Below are positions 1-13,338 of a DNA stretch of 64,000 nt, one piece after another (within the stretch, counting starts at the first letter, position 1; every line of letters starts with the position of its first letter). Source of the stretch: Balanoglossus misakiensis (lineage: Eukaryota; Hemichordata); NCBI GenBank assembly GCA_040954595.2, contig CM082590.2:6882001-6946000 (forward strand). The letters run 5' to 3'. A program made the translations under genes and the position numbers. Under the pieces are notes generated by a model that did no database searches, was not told the DNA's origin, and saw nothing but the letters and a program-made list of their open reading frames with translations.

Positions 1-1808
1 ACATTCTCCGCAGCTAGGGGGTCTGGTCGCACCTTCTAGCTAGGTTAGAATTATCCACGCGCTACAATCTCTGTACGGAGATAGGTGCAGTCTATCAACG
101 TTTTACGCGGAAGATATGTACACGCGCGCAAATACGTACAGATTTTACTCAACTGATAGGATTTCTCAGTCATTCGGATGCAAAGAGATACTTCAGGCGC
201 TATCATAGTTGAGACTCGTTGAAACACAAAGTGATGGAAGTCAGTAGACTTTATTGCTACAGAAATGAAACAGGCGTTACAACACACAGTTGTCTGGAAG
301 TGTATATTGCATGTCTTAAAACACGAATTTACAGTTAGAGTTTTATAAGGACTGAAGAAACAAAACAAAAACGTAATTACTATTGTCCAATTTTAAAAGC
401 AAAAAAAAAAGATTTCTTGATCACTGAAATCAATTGTTTGGCAATTCTCCCAGTTTGTTATTTTGACACATTTATACTTGTACTTGCATATCTTGTACAA
501 CCCAGAAACAATGATTGAAAGTCCACCAAATTTTCACACAATTATTCATACTGACTAAATGCTCTCAAAATTGTCTCTTGGAATTTTCTGACTTTCTTAA
601 CCATTGTAATTATTTCAGTTTAACTACCTTTGACTTTCAAAATGGCCGCCAAATTTGACGTTCAAAAGGACTAGGCCTATGTGCTCTCAAAATTGTCTCT
701 TAGAAATTTTCTGACTTTCTTAACCATTTTTGTTTAACTAGACAAAAAAATTGATGGGTGATTGTAAAAAGAAATTGGTACCGCGTTCACTCCAAAATCA
801 GCAGCGCTCACGCCTCGGTATTCAAGGTCAAAACAGCCGACCGCACCATGACGTAGTCCGTCAATGCCCTTGTTTAGTAATAAAACTAAAACCGCTTCGC
901 AACTAATCGGGGCCGCTTCGTGTTGGATGTTTAAAATCTCAGTATCTTCGATCAATTTTCTTTATTTCCGATGCAAGTTTTAGTGCGCGTGTAGATATCT
1001 TCGTGAAACCGAATCGAGGCTAATCATAAATCGCATGGATGTTCAATTTTCCGCGTTGATGTCATGTAAATTTTTAAGCGCAAGTTTGACTTTAATTGTA
1101 GCGCAGATAATTTTCATCTCAAGTTTAATTTTTTCAGCAGATAACTTTTAACGCGCCGTGATATTTTTTAGTGGATAGACACGATCCGAATTTTTTTTGT
1201 AGTATTTACACAGTGCACTTTTTAGAATTTTCTTTTCTCAATACAGAAGCAGACGTGCTCGCGTACTTGAAAAAAATAAGTCTTACTAAAGAAAAAAATA
1301 GTAAGTCTTGGAAACAACTAAAGCAAAAATAATTTAAGAAGAAAAAAAGCAAGACATTGCTTTTGCTGTTTTGGGGGAACAAGGTCGGCCTCCGCCTTAC
1401 GGCGCTGGTTCTGGGGGCGAAGTCTGCCTCATGCCAGAGCGCCCGCACACGACTGATTATGAGTTTTCCCTTCAACGTTTACTTTGACCTCTGACCCATC
1501 AGAGTTCAAAATGGCTGCATGTATATTTGTGAAGGCTTTGCGTGCGGTCTGTTTCTTCTGTTCATGAATTTGTGCGTGATGTGTCCATGAAACGCTTCTG
1601 ACATGCTTTCAAATCTTGGATGAGCGTTGAGTGATAGAAGGGTAAGCTAGCTAACTTGGACTAGGGCCCGTGTTGTGCGTCAATTCACGCAAATTTTAGT
1701 CGGACTCTGCTTGTCCGTGGTGTGTACGTGTGTATGATTTCAGGTTGAGTTTTGCAAATGGTGACCTCCTACACTTCACTTGTAAAATGATCAAATTTAT
1801 TCTTGCAG

Positions 1809-1906
1809 GATTGGATGCTCTTGGGGATGAGATTGGACTGGATGACGATGCGATGTAACTTGATGCACCAGCAGAGCCTGGAGCAGACAGTGTGGCTACG
1901 AATAAG
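1809..1906 (+). pseudogene. CHMP5: CHMP5-like internal exon, left copy, with premature stop
   Basis: The stretch is bounded by a pyrimidine-rich acceptor (ttcttgcag) and a donor (AAG|gtaaga). Reading from the third base gives LDALGDEIGLDDDAM, a TAA stop at 1,856-1,858, then LDAPAEPGADSVATNK. This matches the C-terminal part of CHMP5, an ESCRT-III subunit that acts with VTA1/LIP5 in endosomal sorting; the family has LDALGDE, an acidic stretch, YLD, and ...NKDG. The TAA stands where the family has Tyr. The stop would remove the segment involved in VTA1 binding. No upstream CHMP5 exons are visible before the window edge. The right copy at 23,395-23,492 carries the same stop, so this is a pseudogene fragment or an exon whose gene is no longer read this way. 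Confidence 0.75.
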
Positions 1907-2178
1907 GTAAGATATTGTCACTTTCCTTGAAATGATACATTTCCCATGTTAGTCCAAGTATAGGGGAAAAGTTTAATGTGCCGCTAGTATGGAGAAAATT
2001 AAGAGGAAGGATTTTTATCTGGTTGTTCGCTTCAGGAAGCTTTAATCTTCTTTTATTGCCCAGAATAACTTTTGATTTTCTCATAAAATTAAGGGGTCTT
2101 GCTAAAATTGTCTTGTATATTACATTCAAAATGGCTGCCAAATTTGAAGTTCAAAATGGCCGTCTACATCTATGCTAA

Positions 2179-2638
2179 TAGTCTCGGTTACCCAGACGCC
2201 TTTGCTTCTTCCGATGCTCTCCAGAAAAAGGGTCTGGGGAAATGCTATTGAAAGCTTTGTAAAACAAAATGGCCGATGTCAGGATTTTGATCATCGCCTG
2301 ATTGGCTGAGCTGTCAGTATGACCCGGGTCACTGACTCTCGACAATGTGTGATTATTTGTCGTATCTTCATATCAAGAGACCGGTACTTGTTGGTTGATG
2401 CGAAAGGCAAAAGGCGTCATCTGTTAGCATTGTTGGAGAAATTATATGAAGTATCTTTGGTAGACGATTGTCGAATCTATTGCAATGACCCGGGTCATAC
2501 TGACAGCTCAGCCAATCAGGCGATGATCAAAATCCTGACATCGGCCATTTTGTTTTACAAAGCTTTCAATAGCATTTCCCCAGACCCTTTTTCTGGAGAG
2601 CATCGGAAGAAGCAAAGGCGTCTGGGTAACCGAGACTA
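2179..2638. mobile_element. 460-bp foldback MITE with 9-bp target duplication
   Basis: The ends are 153-bp inverted arms (2,179-2,331 and 2,486-2,638) around a 154-bp centre. The arms start with tagtctcggttaccc and end on the self-complementary tgacccgggtca. The flanks carry a perfect 9-bp duplication, ctatgctaa, at 2,170-2,178 and 2,639-2,647. The other arm of the large inverted repeat has the same flanking sequence with one ctatgctaa and no element, so the empty site is preserved. There is no transposase. Long terminal inverted repeats with a 9-bp duplication fit Mutator-like non-autonomous elements; that class is inference. Confidence 0.9.
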
Positions 2639-5600
2639 CTATGCTAAGTGTATGACATTCAAAATGGCCGCCAAATTTTAGGTTCAAAATGGCCGTCTAC
2701 ATCTGTGCTATGTCTATGGAGAAAAATTGAAGGAATTTTGTATCACTTTTCTGAAATTGTGTCCACTCTGTATAATAAAAGTGCCGTTTCTTTGAAAACA
2801 ATAATCTTGTTGGTGAAAATGTTTTGGCAGAGCCACTTCTCAATTTACATTTAGACTTGTTCATCAAGTTAATTTTAGACTTGTATCTCAAATTACTTTT
2901 AGACTTGTTTCTTAATTTAGTTTTAGACTTGTTTCGCAAATTAATTGTAGACTTGTTTCTCAAATTACTTTCAGACTTGTTCCCCAAATTAATTTTAGAC
3001 TTGTTTCGCAAATTAATTGTAGACTTGTTTCTCAAATTACTTTGAGACTTGTTTCTTAATTTAGTTTTAGACTTGTTTCGCAAATTAATTGTAGACTTGT
3101 TTCTCAAATTACTTTCAGACTTGTTCCCCAAATTAATTTTAGACTTGTTCTCCGAATTAATTTTAGACTTGTTCCTCAAATTACTTTGAGACTTGTTTCT
3201 TAATTTAGTTTTAGACTTGTTTCGCAAATTAATTGTAGACGTGTTTCTCAAATTACTTTCAGACTTGTTCCCCAAATTAATTTTAGACTTGTTCCCCAAA
3301 TTAATTGTAGACGTGTTTCTCAAATTACTTTCAGACTTGTTCCCCAAATTAATTTTAGACTTGTTCCCCAAATTAATTTTAGACTTGTTCCTCAAATTAC
3401 TTTTAGACTTGTTTCTTAATTTAGTTTTAGACTTGTTTCGCAAATTAATTGTAGACTTGTTTCTCAAATTACTTTTAGACTTGTTTCTTAATTTAGTTTT
3501 AGACTTGTTTCTCAAATTAATTGTAGACTTGTTTCTCAAATTACTTTTAGACTTGTTTCTTAATTTAGTTTTACACTTTTTTCTCAAATTAATTGTAGTC
3601 TTGTTTCTCAAATTAATTTTAGACTTGTTCTCCAAATTAATTTTAGACTTGTTCCCCAAATTAATTGTAGACGTGTTTCACAAATTACTTTCAGACTTGT
3701 TCCCCAAATTAATTTTAGACTTGTTCCCCAAATTAATTTTAGACTTGTTCCTCAAATTACTTTTAGACTTGTTTCTTAATTTAGTTTTAGACTTGTTTCG
3801 CAAATTAATCGTAGACTTGTTTCTCAAATTACTTTTAGACTTGTTTCTTAATTTAGTTTTAGACTTGTTTCTCAAATTAATTGTAGACTTGTTTCTCAAA
3901 TTACTTTTAGACTTGTTCCCCAAATTACTTTTAGACTTGTTCCTCAAATTACTTTTAGACTTGCTCCCCAAATTAGTTTTAGACTTGTTCCTCAAATTAA
4001 TTTTAGACTTGTTCTCCGAATTAATTTTAGACTTGTTCCTCAAATTACTTTGAGACTTGTTTCTTAATTTAGTTTTAGACTTGTTTCGCAAATTAATTGT
4101 AGACGTGTTTCTCAAATTACTTTCAGACTTGTTCCCCAAATTAATTTTAGACTTGTTCCCCAAATTAATTGTAGACGTGTTTCACAAATTACTTTCAGAC
4201 TTGTTCCCCAAATTAATTTTAGACTTGTTCCCCAAATTAATTTTAGACTTGTTCCTCAAATTACTTTTAGACTTGTTTCTTAATTTAGTTTTAGACTTGT
4301 TTCTCAAATTAATTGTAGACTTGTTTCTCAAATTACTTTTAGACTTGTTCTCCAAATTAATTTTAGACTTGTTCCCCAAATTGATTGTAGACTTGTTCCT
4401 CAAATTACTTTTAGACTTGTTTCTTAATTTAGTTTTAGACTTGTTCCCCAAATTAATTGTAGACTTGTTCCTCAAATTACTTTTAGACTTGTTCCCCAAA
4501 TTACTTTTAGACTTGTTCCTCAAATTACTTTTAGACTTGCTCCCCAAATTAGTTTTAGACTTGTTCCCCAAATTAATTGTAGACTTGTTCCTCAAATTAC
4601 TTTTAGACTTGTTTCTTAATTTAGTTTTAGACTTGTTCCTCAAATTAATTGTAGACTTGCTCCCCAAATTAGTTTTAGACTTGTTCCCCAAATTAATTGT
4701 AGACTTGTTCCCCAAATTACTTTTAGACTTGTTTCTTAATTTAGTTTTAGACTTGTTCCCCAAATTAATTGTAGACTTGTTCCCCAAATTACTTTTAGAC
4801 TTGTTTCTTAATTTAGTTTTAGACTTGTTCCCCAAATTAATTGTAGACTTGTTCCACAAATTACTTTTAGACTTGTTCCCCAAATTAATTGTAGACTTGT
4901 TTCTCAAATTACTTTTAGACTTGTTCCCCAAATTAATTGTAGACTTGTTCCCCAAATTAATTGTAGACTTGTTTCTCAAATTACTTTTAGACTTGTTTCT
5001 TAATTTAGTTTTACACTTTTTTCTCAAATTAATTGTAGTCTTGTTTCTCAAATTAATTTTAGACTTGTTTCTTAATTTAGTTTTACACTTTTTTCTCAAA
5101 TTGATTGTAGACTTGTTCCTCAAATTACTTTTAGACTTGTTTCTTAATTTAGTTTTAGACTTGTTCCCCAAATTAATTGTAGACTTGTTCCTCAAATTAA
5201 TTGTAGACTTGTTCCCCAAATTACTTTTAGACTTGTTCCCCAAATTAATTGTAGACTTGTTCCCCAAATTAATTGTAGACTTGTTCCTCAAATTACTTTT
5301 AGACTTGTTCCCCAAATTAATTGTAGACTTGTTCCCCAAATTAATTGTAGACTTGTTCCTCAAATTACTTTTAGACTTGTTTCTTAATTTAGTTTTAGAC
5401 TTGTTCCCCAAATTAATTGTAGACTTGTTCCTCAAATTACTTTTAGACTTGTTTCTTAATTTAGTTTTAGACTTGTTCCCCAAATTAATTGTAGACTTGT
5501 TCCTCAAATTACTTTTAGACTTGTTTCTTAATTTAGTTTTAGACTTGTTCCCCAAATTAATTGTAGACTTGTTCCTCAAATTAATTGTAGACTTGTTCCC

Positions 5601-6009
5601 CAAATTACTTTTAGACTTGTTCCCCAAATTAATTGTAGACTTGTTCCTCAAATTAATTGTAGACTTGTTCCTCAAATTACTTTTAGACTTGTTTCTTAAT
5701 TTAGTTTTAGACTTGTTCCCCAAATTAATTGTAGACTTGTTCCTCAAATTACTTTTAGACTTGTTTCTTAATTTAGTTTTAGACTTGTTCCCCAAATTAA
5801 TTGTAGACTTGTTCCCCAAATTACTTTTAGACTTGTTCCTCAAATTACTTTTAGACTTGCTCCCCAAATTAGTTTTAGACTTGTTCCCCAAATTAATTGT
5901 AGACTTGTTCCTCAAATTACTTTTAGACTTGTTTCTTAATTTAGTTTTAGACTTGTTCCTCAAATTAATTTTAGACTTGTTCTCCGAATTAATTTTAGAC
6001 TTGTTCCTC

Positions 6010-7815
6010 AAATTACTTTGAGACTTGTTTCTTAATTTAGTTTTAGACTTGTTTCGCAAATTAATTGTAGACGTGTTTCTCAAATTACTTTCAGACTTGT
6101 TCCCCAAATTAATTTTAGACGTGTTTCTCAAATTACTTTCAGACTTGTTCCCCAAATTAATTTTAGACTTGTTCCCCAAATTAATTTTAGACTTGTTCCC
6201 CAAATTAATTGTAGACTTGTTCCCCAAATTAATTGTAGACTTGTTCCCCAAATTACTTTTAGACTTGTTCCCCAAATTAATTTCAGACTTGTTCCCCAAA
6301 TTAATTGTAGACGTGTTTCTCAAATTACTTTCAGACTTGTTCCCCAAATTAATTTTAGACTTGTTCCCCAAATTAATTTTAGACTTGTTCCCCAAATTAC
6401 TTTTAGACTTGTTCCCCAAATTAATTGTAGACGTGTTTCTCAAATTACTTTCAGACTTGTTCCCCAAATTAATTTTAGACTTGTTCCCCAAATTAATTTT
6501 AGACTTGTTCCCCAAATTAATTGTAGACTTGTTCCCCAAATTAATTGTAGACTTGTTCCCCAAATTACTTTTAGACTTGTTCCCCAAATTAATTGTTTCT
6601 TAATTTAGTTTTAGACTTGTTCCTCAAATTAATTTTAGACTTGTTCTCCGAATTAATTTTAGACTTGTTCCTCAAATTACTTTGAGACTTGTTCCTCAAA
6701 TTACTTTTAGACTTGCTCCCCAAATTAGTTTTAGACTTGTTCCCCAAATTAATTGTAGACTTGTTCCCCAAATTAATTGTAGACTTGTTCCCCAAATTAC
6801 TTTTAGACTTGTTCCCCAAATTAATTTCAGACTTGTTCCCCAAATTAATTGTAGACGTGTTTCTCAAATTACTTTCAGACTTGTTCCCCAAATTAATTTT
6901 AGACTTGTTCCCCAAATTAATTTTAGACTTGTTCCCCAAATTAATTGTAGACTTGTTCCCCAAATTAATTGTAGACTTGTTCCCCAAATTACTTTTAGAC
7001 TTGTTCCCCAAATTAATTGTAGGCTTGTTTCTTAATTTAGTTTTAGACTTGTTCCTCAAATTAATTTTAGACTTGTTCTCCGAATTAATTTTAGACTTGT
7101 TCCTCAAATTACTTTGAGACTTGTTCCTCAAATTACTTTTAGACTTGCTCCCCAAATTAGTTTTAGACTTGTTCCCCAAATTAATTGTAGACTTGTTCCT
7201 CAAATTACTTTTAGACTTGTTTCTTAATTTAGTTTTAGACTTGTTCCTCAAATTAATTGTAGACTTGCTCCCCAAATTAGTTTTAGACTTGTTCCCCAAA
7301 TTAATTGTAGACTTGTTCCCCAAATTACTTTTAGACTTGTTTCTTAATTTAGTTTTAGACTTGTTCCCCAAATTAATTGTAGACTTGTTCCCCAAATTAC
7401 TTTTAGACTTGTTTCTTAATTTAGTTTTAGACTTGTTCCCCAAATTAATTGTAGACTTATTCCTCAAATTACTTTTAGACTCGTTTCTTAATTTAGTTTT
7501 AGACTTGTTCCCCAAATTAATTGTAGACTTGTTCCTCAAATTAATTGTAGACTTGTTCCTCAAATTAATTGTAGACTTGTTCCCCAAATTACTTTTAGAC
7601 TTGTTCCCCAAATTAATTTTAGACTTGTTCCCCAAATTAATTTTAGACTTGTTCCCCAAATTAATTGTAGACTTGTTCCCCAAATTAATTGTAGACTTGT
7701 TCCCCAAATTACTTTTAGACTTGTTCCCCAAATTAATTGTAGGCTTGTTTCTTAATTTAGTTTTAGACTTGTTCCTCAAATTAATTTTAGACTTGTTCTC
7801 CGAATTAATTTTAGA
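6010..7815. repeat. Segmental duplication inside satellite I, copy 1
   Basis: This block recurs 2,920 bp downstream (8,930-10,735) with the same order of monomer variants, including the rare short monomer at about 6,595 that lacks 8 bp and breaks the reading frame. The offset is 121 monomers plus 16 bp, which is what one 8-bp-short monomer predicts. Smaller repeats with offsets of 720, 480 and 768 bp (30, 20 and 32 monomers) start at 7,121, 7,841, 8,321, 11,145 and 11,913. Confidence 0.85.
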
Positions 7816-8929
7816 CTTGTTCCTCAAATTACTTTGAGACTTGTTCCTCAAATTACTTTTAGACTTGCTCCCCAAATTAGTTTTAGACTTGTTCCCCAAA
7901 TTAATTGTAGACTTGTTCCTCAAATTACTTTTAGACTTGTTTCTTAATTTAGTTTTAGACTTGTTCCTCAAATTAATTGTAGACTTGCTCCCCAAATTAG
8001 TTTTAGACTTGTTCCCCAAATTAATTGTAGACTTGTTCCCCAAATTACTTTTAGACTTGTTTCTTAATTTAGTTTTAGACTTGTTCCCCAAATTAATTGT
8101 AGACTTGTTCCCCAAATTACTTTTAGACTTGTTTCTTAATTTAGTTTTAGACTTGTTCCCCAAATTAATTGTAGACTTGTTCCCCAAATTACTTTTAGAC
8201 TTGTTCCCCAAATTAATTGTAGGCTTGTTTCTTAATTTAGTTTTAGACTTGTTCCTCAAATTAATTTTAGACTTGTTCTCCGAATTAATTTTAGACTTGT
8301 TCCTCAAATTACTTTGAGACTTGTTCCTCAAATTACTTTTAGACTTGCTCCCCAAATTAGTTTTAGACTTGTTCCCCAAATTAATTGTAGACTTGTTCCT
8401 CAAATTACTTTTAGACTTGTTTCTTAATTTAGTTTTAGACTTGTTCCTCAAATTAATTGTAGACTTGCTCCCCAAATTAGTTTTAGACTTGTTCCCCAAA
8501 TTAATTGTAGACTTGTTCCCCAAATTACTTTTAGACTTGTTTCTTAATTTAGTTTTAGACTTGTTCCCCAAATTAATTGTAGACTTGTTCCCCAAATTAC
8601 TTTTAGACTTGTTTCTTAATTTAGTTTTAGACTTGTTCCCCAAATTAATTGTAGACTTGTTCCTCAAATTAATTGTAGACTTGTTCCTCAAATTAATTGT
8701 AGACTTGTTCCCCAAATTACTTTTAGACTTGTTCCCCAAATTAATTGTAGACTTGTTCCCCAAATTAATTGTAGACTTGTTTCTCAAATTACTTTTAGAC
8801 TTGTTCCCCAAATTAATTGTAGACTTGTTCCCCAAATTAATTGTAGACTTGTTTCTCAAATTACTTTTAGACTTGTTCCCCAAATTAATTGTAGACTTGT
8901 TCCCCAAATTAATTGTAGACTTGTTCCTC

Positions 8930-10735
8930 AAATTACTTTGAGACTTGTTTCTTAATTTAGTTTTAGACTTGTTTCGCAAATTAATTGTAGACGTGTTTCT
9001 CAAATTACTTTCAGACTTGTTCCCCAAATTAATTTTAGACGTGTTTCTCAAATTACTTTCAGACTTGTTCCCCAAATTAATTTTAGACTTGTTCCCCAAA
9101 TTAATTTTAGACTTGTTCCCCAAATTAATTGTAGACTTGTTCCCCAAATTAATTGTAGACTTGTTCCCCAAATTACTTTTAGACTTGTTCCCCAAATTAA
9201 TTTCAGACTTGTTCCCCAAATTAATTGTAGACGTGTTTCTCAAATTACTTTCAGACTTGTTCCCCAAATTAATTTTAGACTTGTTCCCCAAATTAATTTT
9301 AGACTTGTTCCCCAAATTACTTTTAGACTTGTTCCCCAAATTAATTGTAGACGTGTTTCTCAAATTACTTTCAGACTTGTTCCCCAAATTAATTTTAGAC
9401 TTGTTCCCCAAATTAATTTTAGACTTGTTCCCCAAATTAATTGTAGACTTGTTCCCCAAATTAATTGTAGACTTGTTCCCCAAATTACTTTTAGACTTGT
9501 TCCCCAAATTAATTGTTTCTTAATTTAGTTTTAGACTTGTTCCTCAAATTAATTTTAGACTTGTTCTCCGAATTAATTTTAGACTTGTTCCTCAAATTAC
9601 TTTGAGACTTGTTCCTCAAATTACTTTTAGACTTGCTCCCCAAATTAGTTTTAGACTTGTTCCCCAAATTAATTGTAGACTTGTTCCCCAAATTAATTGT
9701 AGACTTGTTCCCCAAATTACTTTTAGACTTGTTCCCCAAATTAATTTCAGACTTGTTCCCCAAATTAATTGTAGACGTGTTTCTCAAATTACTTTCAGAC
9801 TTGTTCCCCAAATTAATTTTAGACTTGTTCCCCAAATTAATTTTAGACTTGTTCCCCAAATTAATTGTAGACTTGTTCCCCAAATTAATTGTAGACTTGT
9901 TCCCCAAATTACTTTTAGACTTGTTCCCCAAATTAATTGTAGGCTTGTTTCTTAATTTAGTTTTAGACTTGTTCCTCAAATTAATTTTAGACTTGTTCTC
10001 CGAATTAATTTTAGACTTGTTCCTCAAATTACTTTGAGACTTGTTCCTCAAATTACTTTTAGACTTGCTCCCCAAATTAGTTTTAGACTTGTTCCCCAAA
10101 TTAATTGTAGACTTGTTCCTCAAATTACTTTTAGACTTGTTTCTTAATTTAGTTTTAGACTTGTTCCTCAAATTAATTGTAGACTTGCTCCCCAAATTAG
10201 TTTTAGACTTGTTCCCCAAATTAATTGTAGACTTGTTCCCCAAATTACTTTTAGACTTGTTTCTTAATTTAGTTTTAGACTTGTTCCCCAAATTAATTGT
10301 AGACTTGTTCCCCAAATTACTTTTAGACTTGTTTCTTAATTTAGTTTTAGACTTGTTCCCCAAATTAATTGTAGACTTATTCCTCAAATTACTTTTAGAC
10401 TCGTTTCTTAATTTAGTTTTAGACTTGTTCCCCAAATTAATTGTAGACTTGTTCCTCAAATTAATTGTAGACTTGTTCCTCAAATTAATTGTAGACTTGT
10501 TCCCCAAATTACTTTTAGACTTGTTCCCCAAATTAATTTTAGACTTGTTCCCCAAATTAATTTTAGACTTGTTCCCCAAATTAATTGTAGACTTGTTCCC
10601 CAAATTAATTGTAGACTTGTTCCCCAAATTACTTTTAGACTTGTTCCCCAAATTAATTGTAGGCTTGTTTCTTAATTTAGTTTTAGACTTGTTCCTCAAA
10701 TTAATTTTAGACTTGTTCTCCGAATTACTTTTAGA
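8930..10735. repeat. Segmental duplication inside satellite I, copy 2
   Basis: This is the second copy of the block at 6,010-7,815. It diverges near 10,730, where a monomer end switches from aattaatttt to aattactttt. Confidence 0.85.
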
Positions 10736-13338
10736 CTTGTTTCTTAATTTAGTTTTAGACTTGTTCCTCAAATTAATTGTAGACTTGCTCCCCAAATTAG
10801 TTTTAGACTTGTTCCCCAAATTAATTGTAGACTTGTTCCCCAAATTACTTTTAGACTTGTTCCCCAAATTACTTTTAGACTTGTTTCTTAATTTAGTTTT
10901 AGACTTGTTCCCCAAATTAATTGTAGACTTGTTCCCCAAATTACTTTTAGACTTGTTTCTTAATTTAGTTTTAGACTTGTTCCCCAAATTAATTGTAGAC
11001 TTGTTCCCCAAATTACTTTTAGACTTGTTCCCCAAATTAATTGTAGGCTTGTTTCTTAATTTAGTTTTAGACTTGTTCCTCAAATTAATTTTAGACTTGT
11101 TCTCCGAATTAATTTTAGACTTGTTCCTCAAATTACTTTGAGACTTGTTCCTCAAATTACTTTTAGACTTGCTCCCCAAATTAGTTTTAGACTTGTTCCC
11201 CAAATTAATTGTAGACTTGTTCCTCAAATTACTTTTAGACTTGTTTCTTAATTTAGTTTTAGACTTGTTCCTCAAATTAATTGTAGACTTGTTCCTCAAA
11301 TTACTTTTAGACTTGTTTCTTAATTTAGTTTTACACTTGTTCCCCAAATTAATTGTAGACTTGTTCCTCAAATTAATTGTAGACTTGTTCCTCAAATTAA
11401 TTGTAGACTTGTTCCCCAAATTACTTTTAGACTTGTTCCCCAAATTAATTGTAGACTTGTTCCCCAAATTAATTGTAGACTTGTTCCTCAAATTAATTGT
11501 AGACTTGTTCCCCAAATTACTTTTAGACTTGTTCCCCAAATTAATTGTAGACTTGTTCCCCAAATTAATTGTAGACTTGTTTCTCAAATTACTTTTAGAC
11601 TTGTTCCCCAAATTAATTGTAGACTTGTTCCCCAAATTAATTGTAGACTTGTTTCTCAAATTACTTTTAGACTTGTTCCCCAAATTAATTGTAGACTTGT
11701 TCCCCAAATTAATTGTAGACTTGTTCCTCAAATTACTTTTAGACTTGTTCCCCAAATTAATTGTAGACTTGTTCCCCAAATTAATTGTAGACTTGTTCCT
11801 CAAATTACTTTTAGACTTGTTTCTTAATTTAGTTTTAGACTTGTTCCCCAAATTAATTGTAGACTTGTTTCTTAATTTAGCTTTAGACTTGTTCCTCAAA
11901 TTACTTTGAGACTTGTTCCTCAAATTACTTTTAGACTTGCTCCCCAAATTAGTTTTAGACTTGTTCCCCAAATTAATTGTAGACTTGTTCCTCAAATTAC
12001 TTTTAGACTTGTTTCTTAATTTAGTTTTAGACTTGTTCCTCAAATTAATTGTAGACTTGTTCCTCAAATTACTTTTAGACTTGTTTCTTAATTTAGTTTT
12101 ACACTTGTTCCCCAAATTAATTGTAGACTTGTTCCTCAAATTAATTGTAGACTTGTTCCTCAAATTAATTGTAGACTTGTTCCCCAAATTACTTTTAGAC
12201 TTGTTCCCCAAATTAATTGTAGACTTGTTCCCCAAATTAATTGTAGACTTGTTCCTCAAATTAATTGTAGACTTGTTCCCCAAATTACTTTTAGACTTGT
12301 TCCCCAAATTAATTGTAGACTTGTTCCCCAAATTAATTGTAGACTTGTTTCTCAAATTACTTTTAGACTTGTTCCCCAAATTAATTGTAGACTTGTTCCC
12401 CAAATTAATTGTAGACTTGTTTCTCAAATTACTTTTAGACTTGTTCCCCAAATTAATTGTAGACTTGTTCCCCAAATTAATTGTAGACTTGTTCCTCAAA
12501 TTACTTTTAGACTTGTTCCCCAAATTAATTGTAGACTTGTTCCCCAAATTAATTGTAGACTTGTTCCTCAAATTACTTTTAGACTTGTTTCTTAATTTAG
12601 TTTTAGACTTGTTCCCCAAATTAATTGTAGACTTGTTTCTTAATTTAGCTTTAGACTTGTTCCTCAAATTACTTTTAGACTTGTTTCTTAATTTAGTTTT
12701 AGACTTGTTCCCCAAATTAATTGTAGACTTGTTTCTTAATTTAGCTTTAGACTTGTTCCTCAAATTACTTTTAGACTTGTTTCTTAATTTAGTTTTAGAC
12801 TTGTTCCCCAAATTAATTGTAGACTTGTTCCTCAAATTACTTTTAGACTTGTTTCTTAATTTAGTTTTAGACTTGTTCCCCAAATTAATTGTAGACTTGT
12901 TCCCCAAATTACTTTTAGACTTGTTCCCCAAATTACTTGTAGGCTTGTTTCTTAATTTAGTTTTAGACTTGTTCCTCAAATTAATTTGAGACTTGTTCCT
13001 CAAATTACTTTTAGACTTGCTCCCCAAATTAGTTTTAGACTTGTTCCCCAAATTAATTGTAGACTTGTTCCCCAAATTACTTTTAGAGTTGTTCCCCAAA
13101 TTAATTGTAGGCTTGTTTCTTAATTTAGTTTTAGACTTGTTCCTCAAATTAATTTGAGACTTGTTTCTTAATTTAGTTTTAGACTTGTTCCCCAAATTAA
13201 TTGTAGGCTTGTTTCTTAATTTAGTTTAGACTTGTTCCCTAAATTACTTTTAGACTTTTGCAGAGCCACTTGTTTCACAAATTACTTTTAGACTTGTTTT
13301 TCATTTTACAATATGACACGTCTCTTGTTTTTTCACAG

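Larger units (their letters stand above)
1..2709 (+). repeat. Left arm of large inverted repeat
   Basis: Read as reverse complement, this segment matches 23,061-24,990 nearly base for base; position 1 pairs with 24,990 and 2,709 with 23,061. It runs off the left edge, so its outer limit is unknown. Differences from the right arm are a ~270-bp stretch at about 110-380 present only here, and a 460-bp foldback element at 2,179-2,638 present only here. Without these the arms are of equal length (~1.95 kb). The arm holds a CHMP5-like exon at 1,809-1,906, a G/C-rich patch near 1,380-1,445 that resembles the tail of the SINE at 25,985-26,215, and short repeats around 'aaaatggccgccaaatttg'. Apart from the exon I see no gene in it. 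Confidence 0.9.
2825..13310. repeat. 24-bp satellite array I (~430 monomers)
   Basis: The monomer is 24 bp, in three main forms: agacttgttccccaaattaa+ttgt, agacttgttcctcaaattac+tttt and agacttgtttcttaatttag+tttt. They often follow each other as 72-bp trimers, with larger blocks repeated (see 6,010-7,815 and 8,930-10,735). Because 24 is a multiple of three, both strands stay open for long distances and produce 8-residue repeats (LDLFPKLIV-like on +, NKSTINLG-like on -), up to 1,228 codons on the minus strand at 9,509-13,195. Nothing points to coding use: no leader, no non-repeat domain, and both strands are equally open. A gcagagccac motif sits at both ends (about 2,828 and 13,259). Confidence 0.97.

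Noticed and set aside
9509-13195. 1,228-codon open frame on the minus strand, and similar long frames in the satellites
   Set aside because: The 24-bp period keeps frames open on both strands. There is no non-repeat domain, leader or splice signal, and breaks fall exactly at short monomers.
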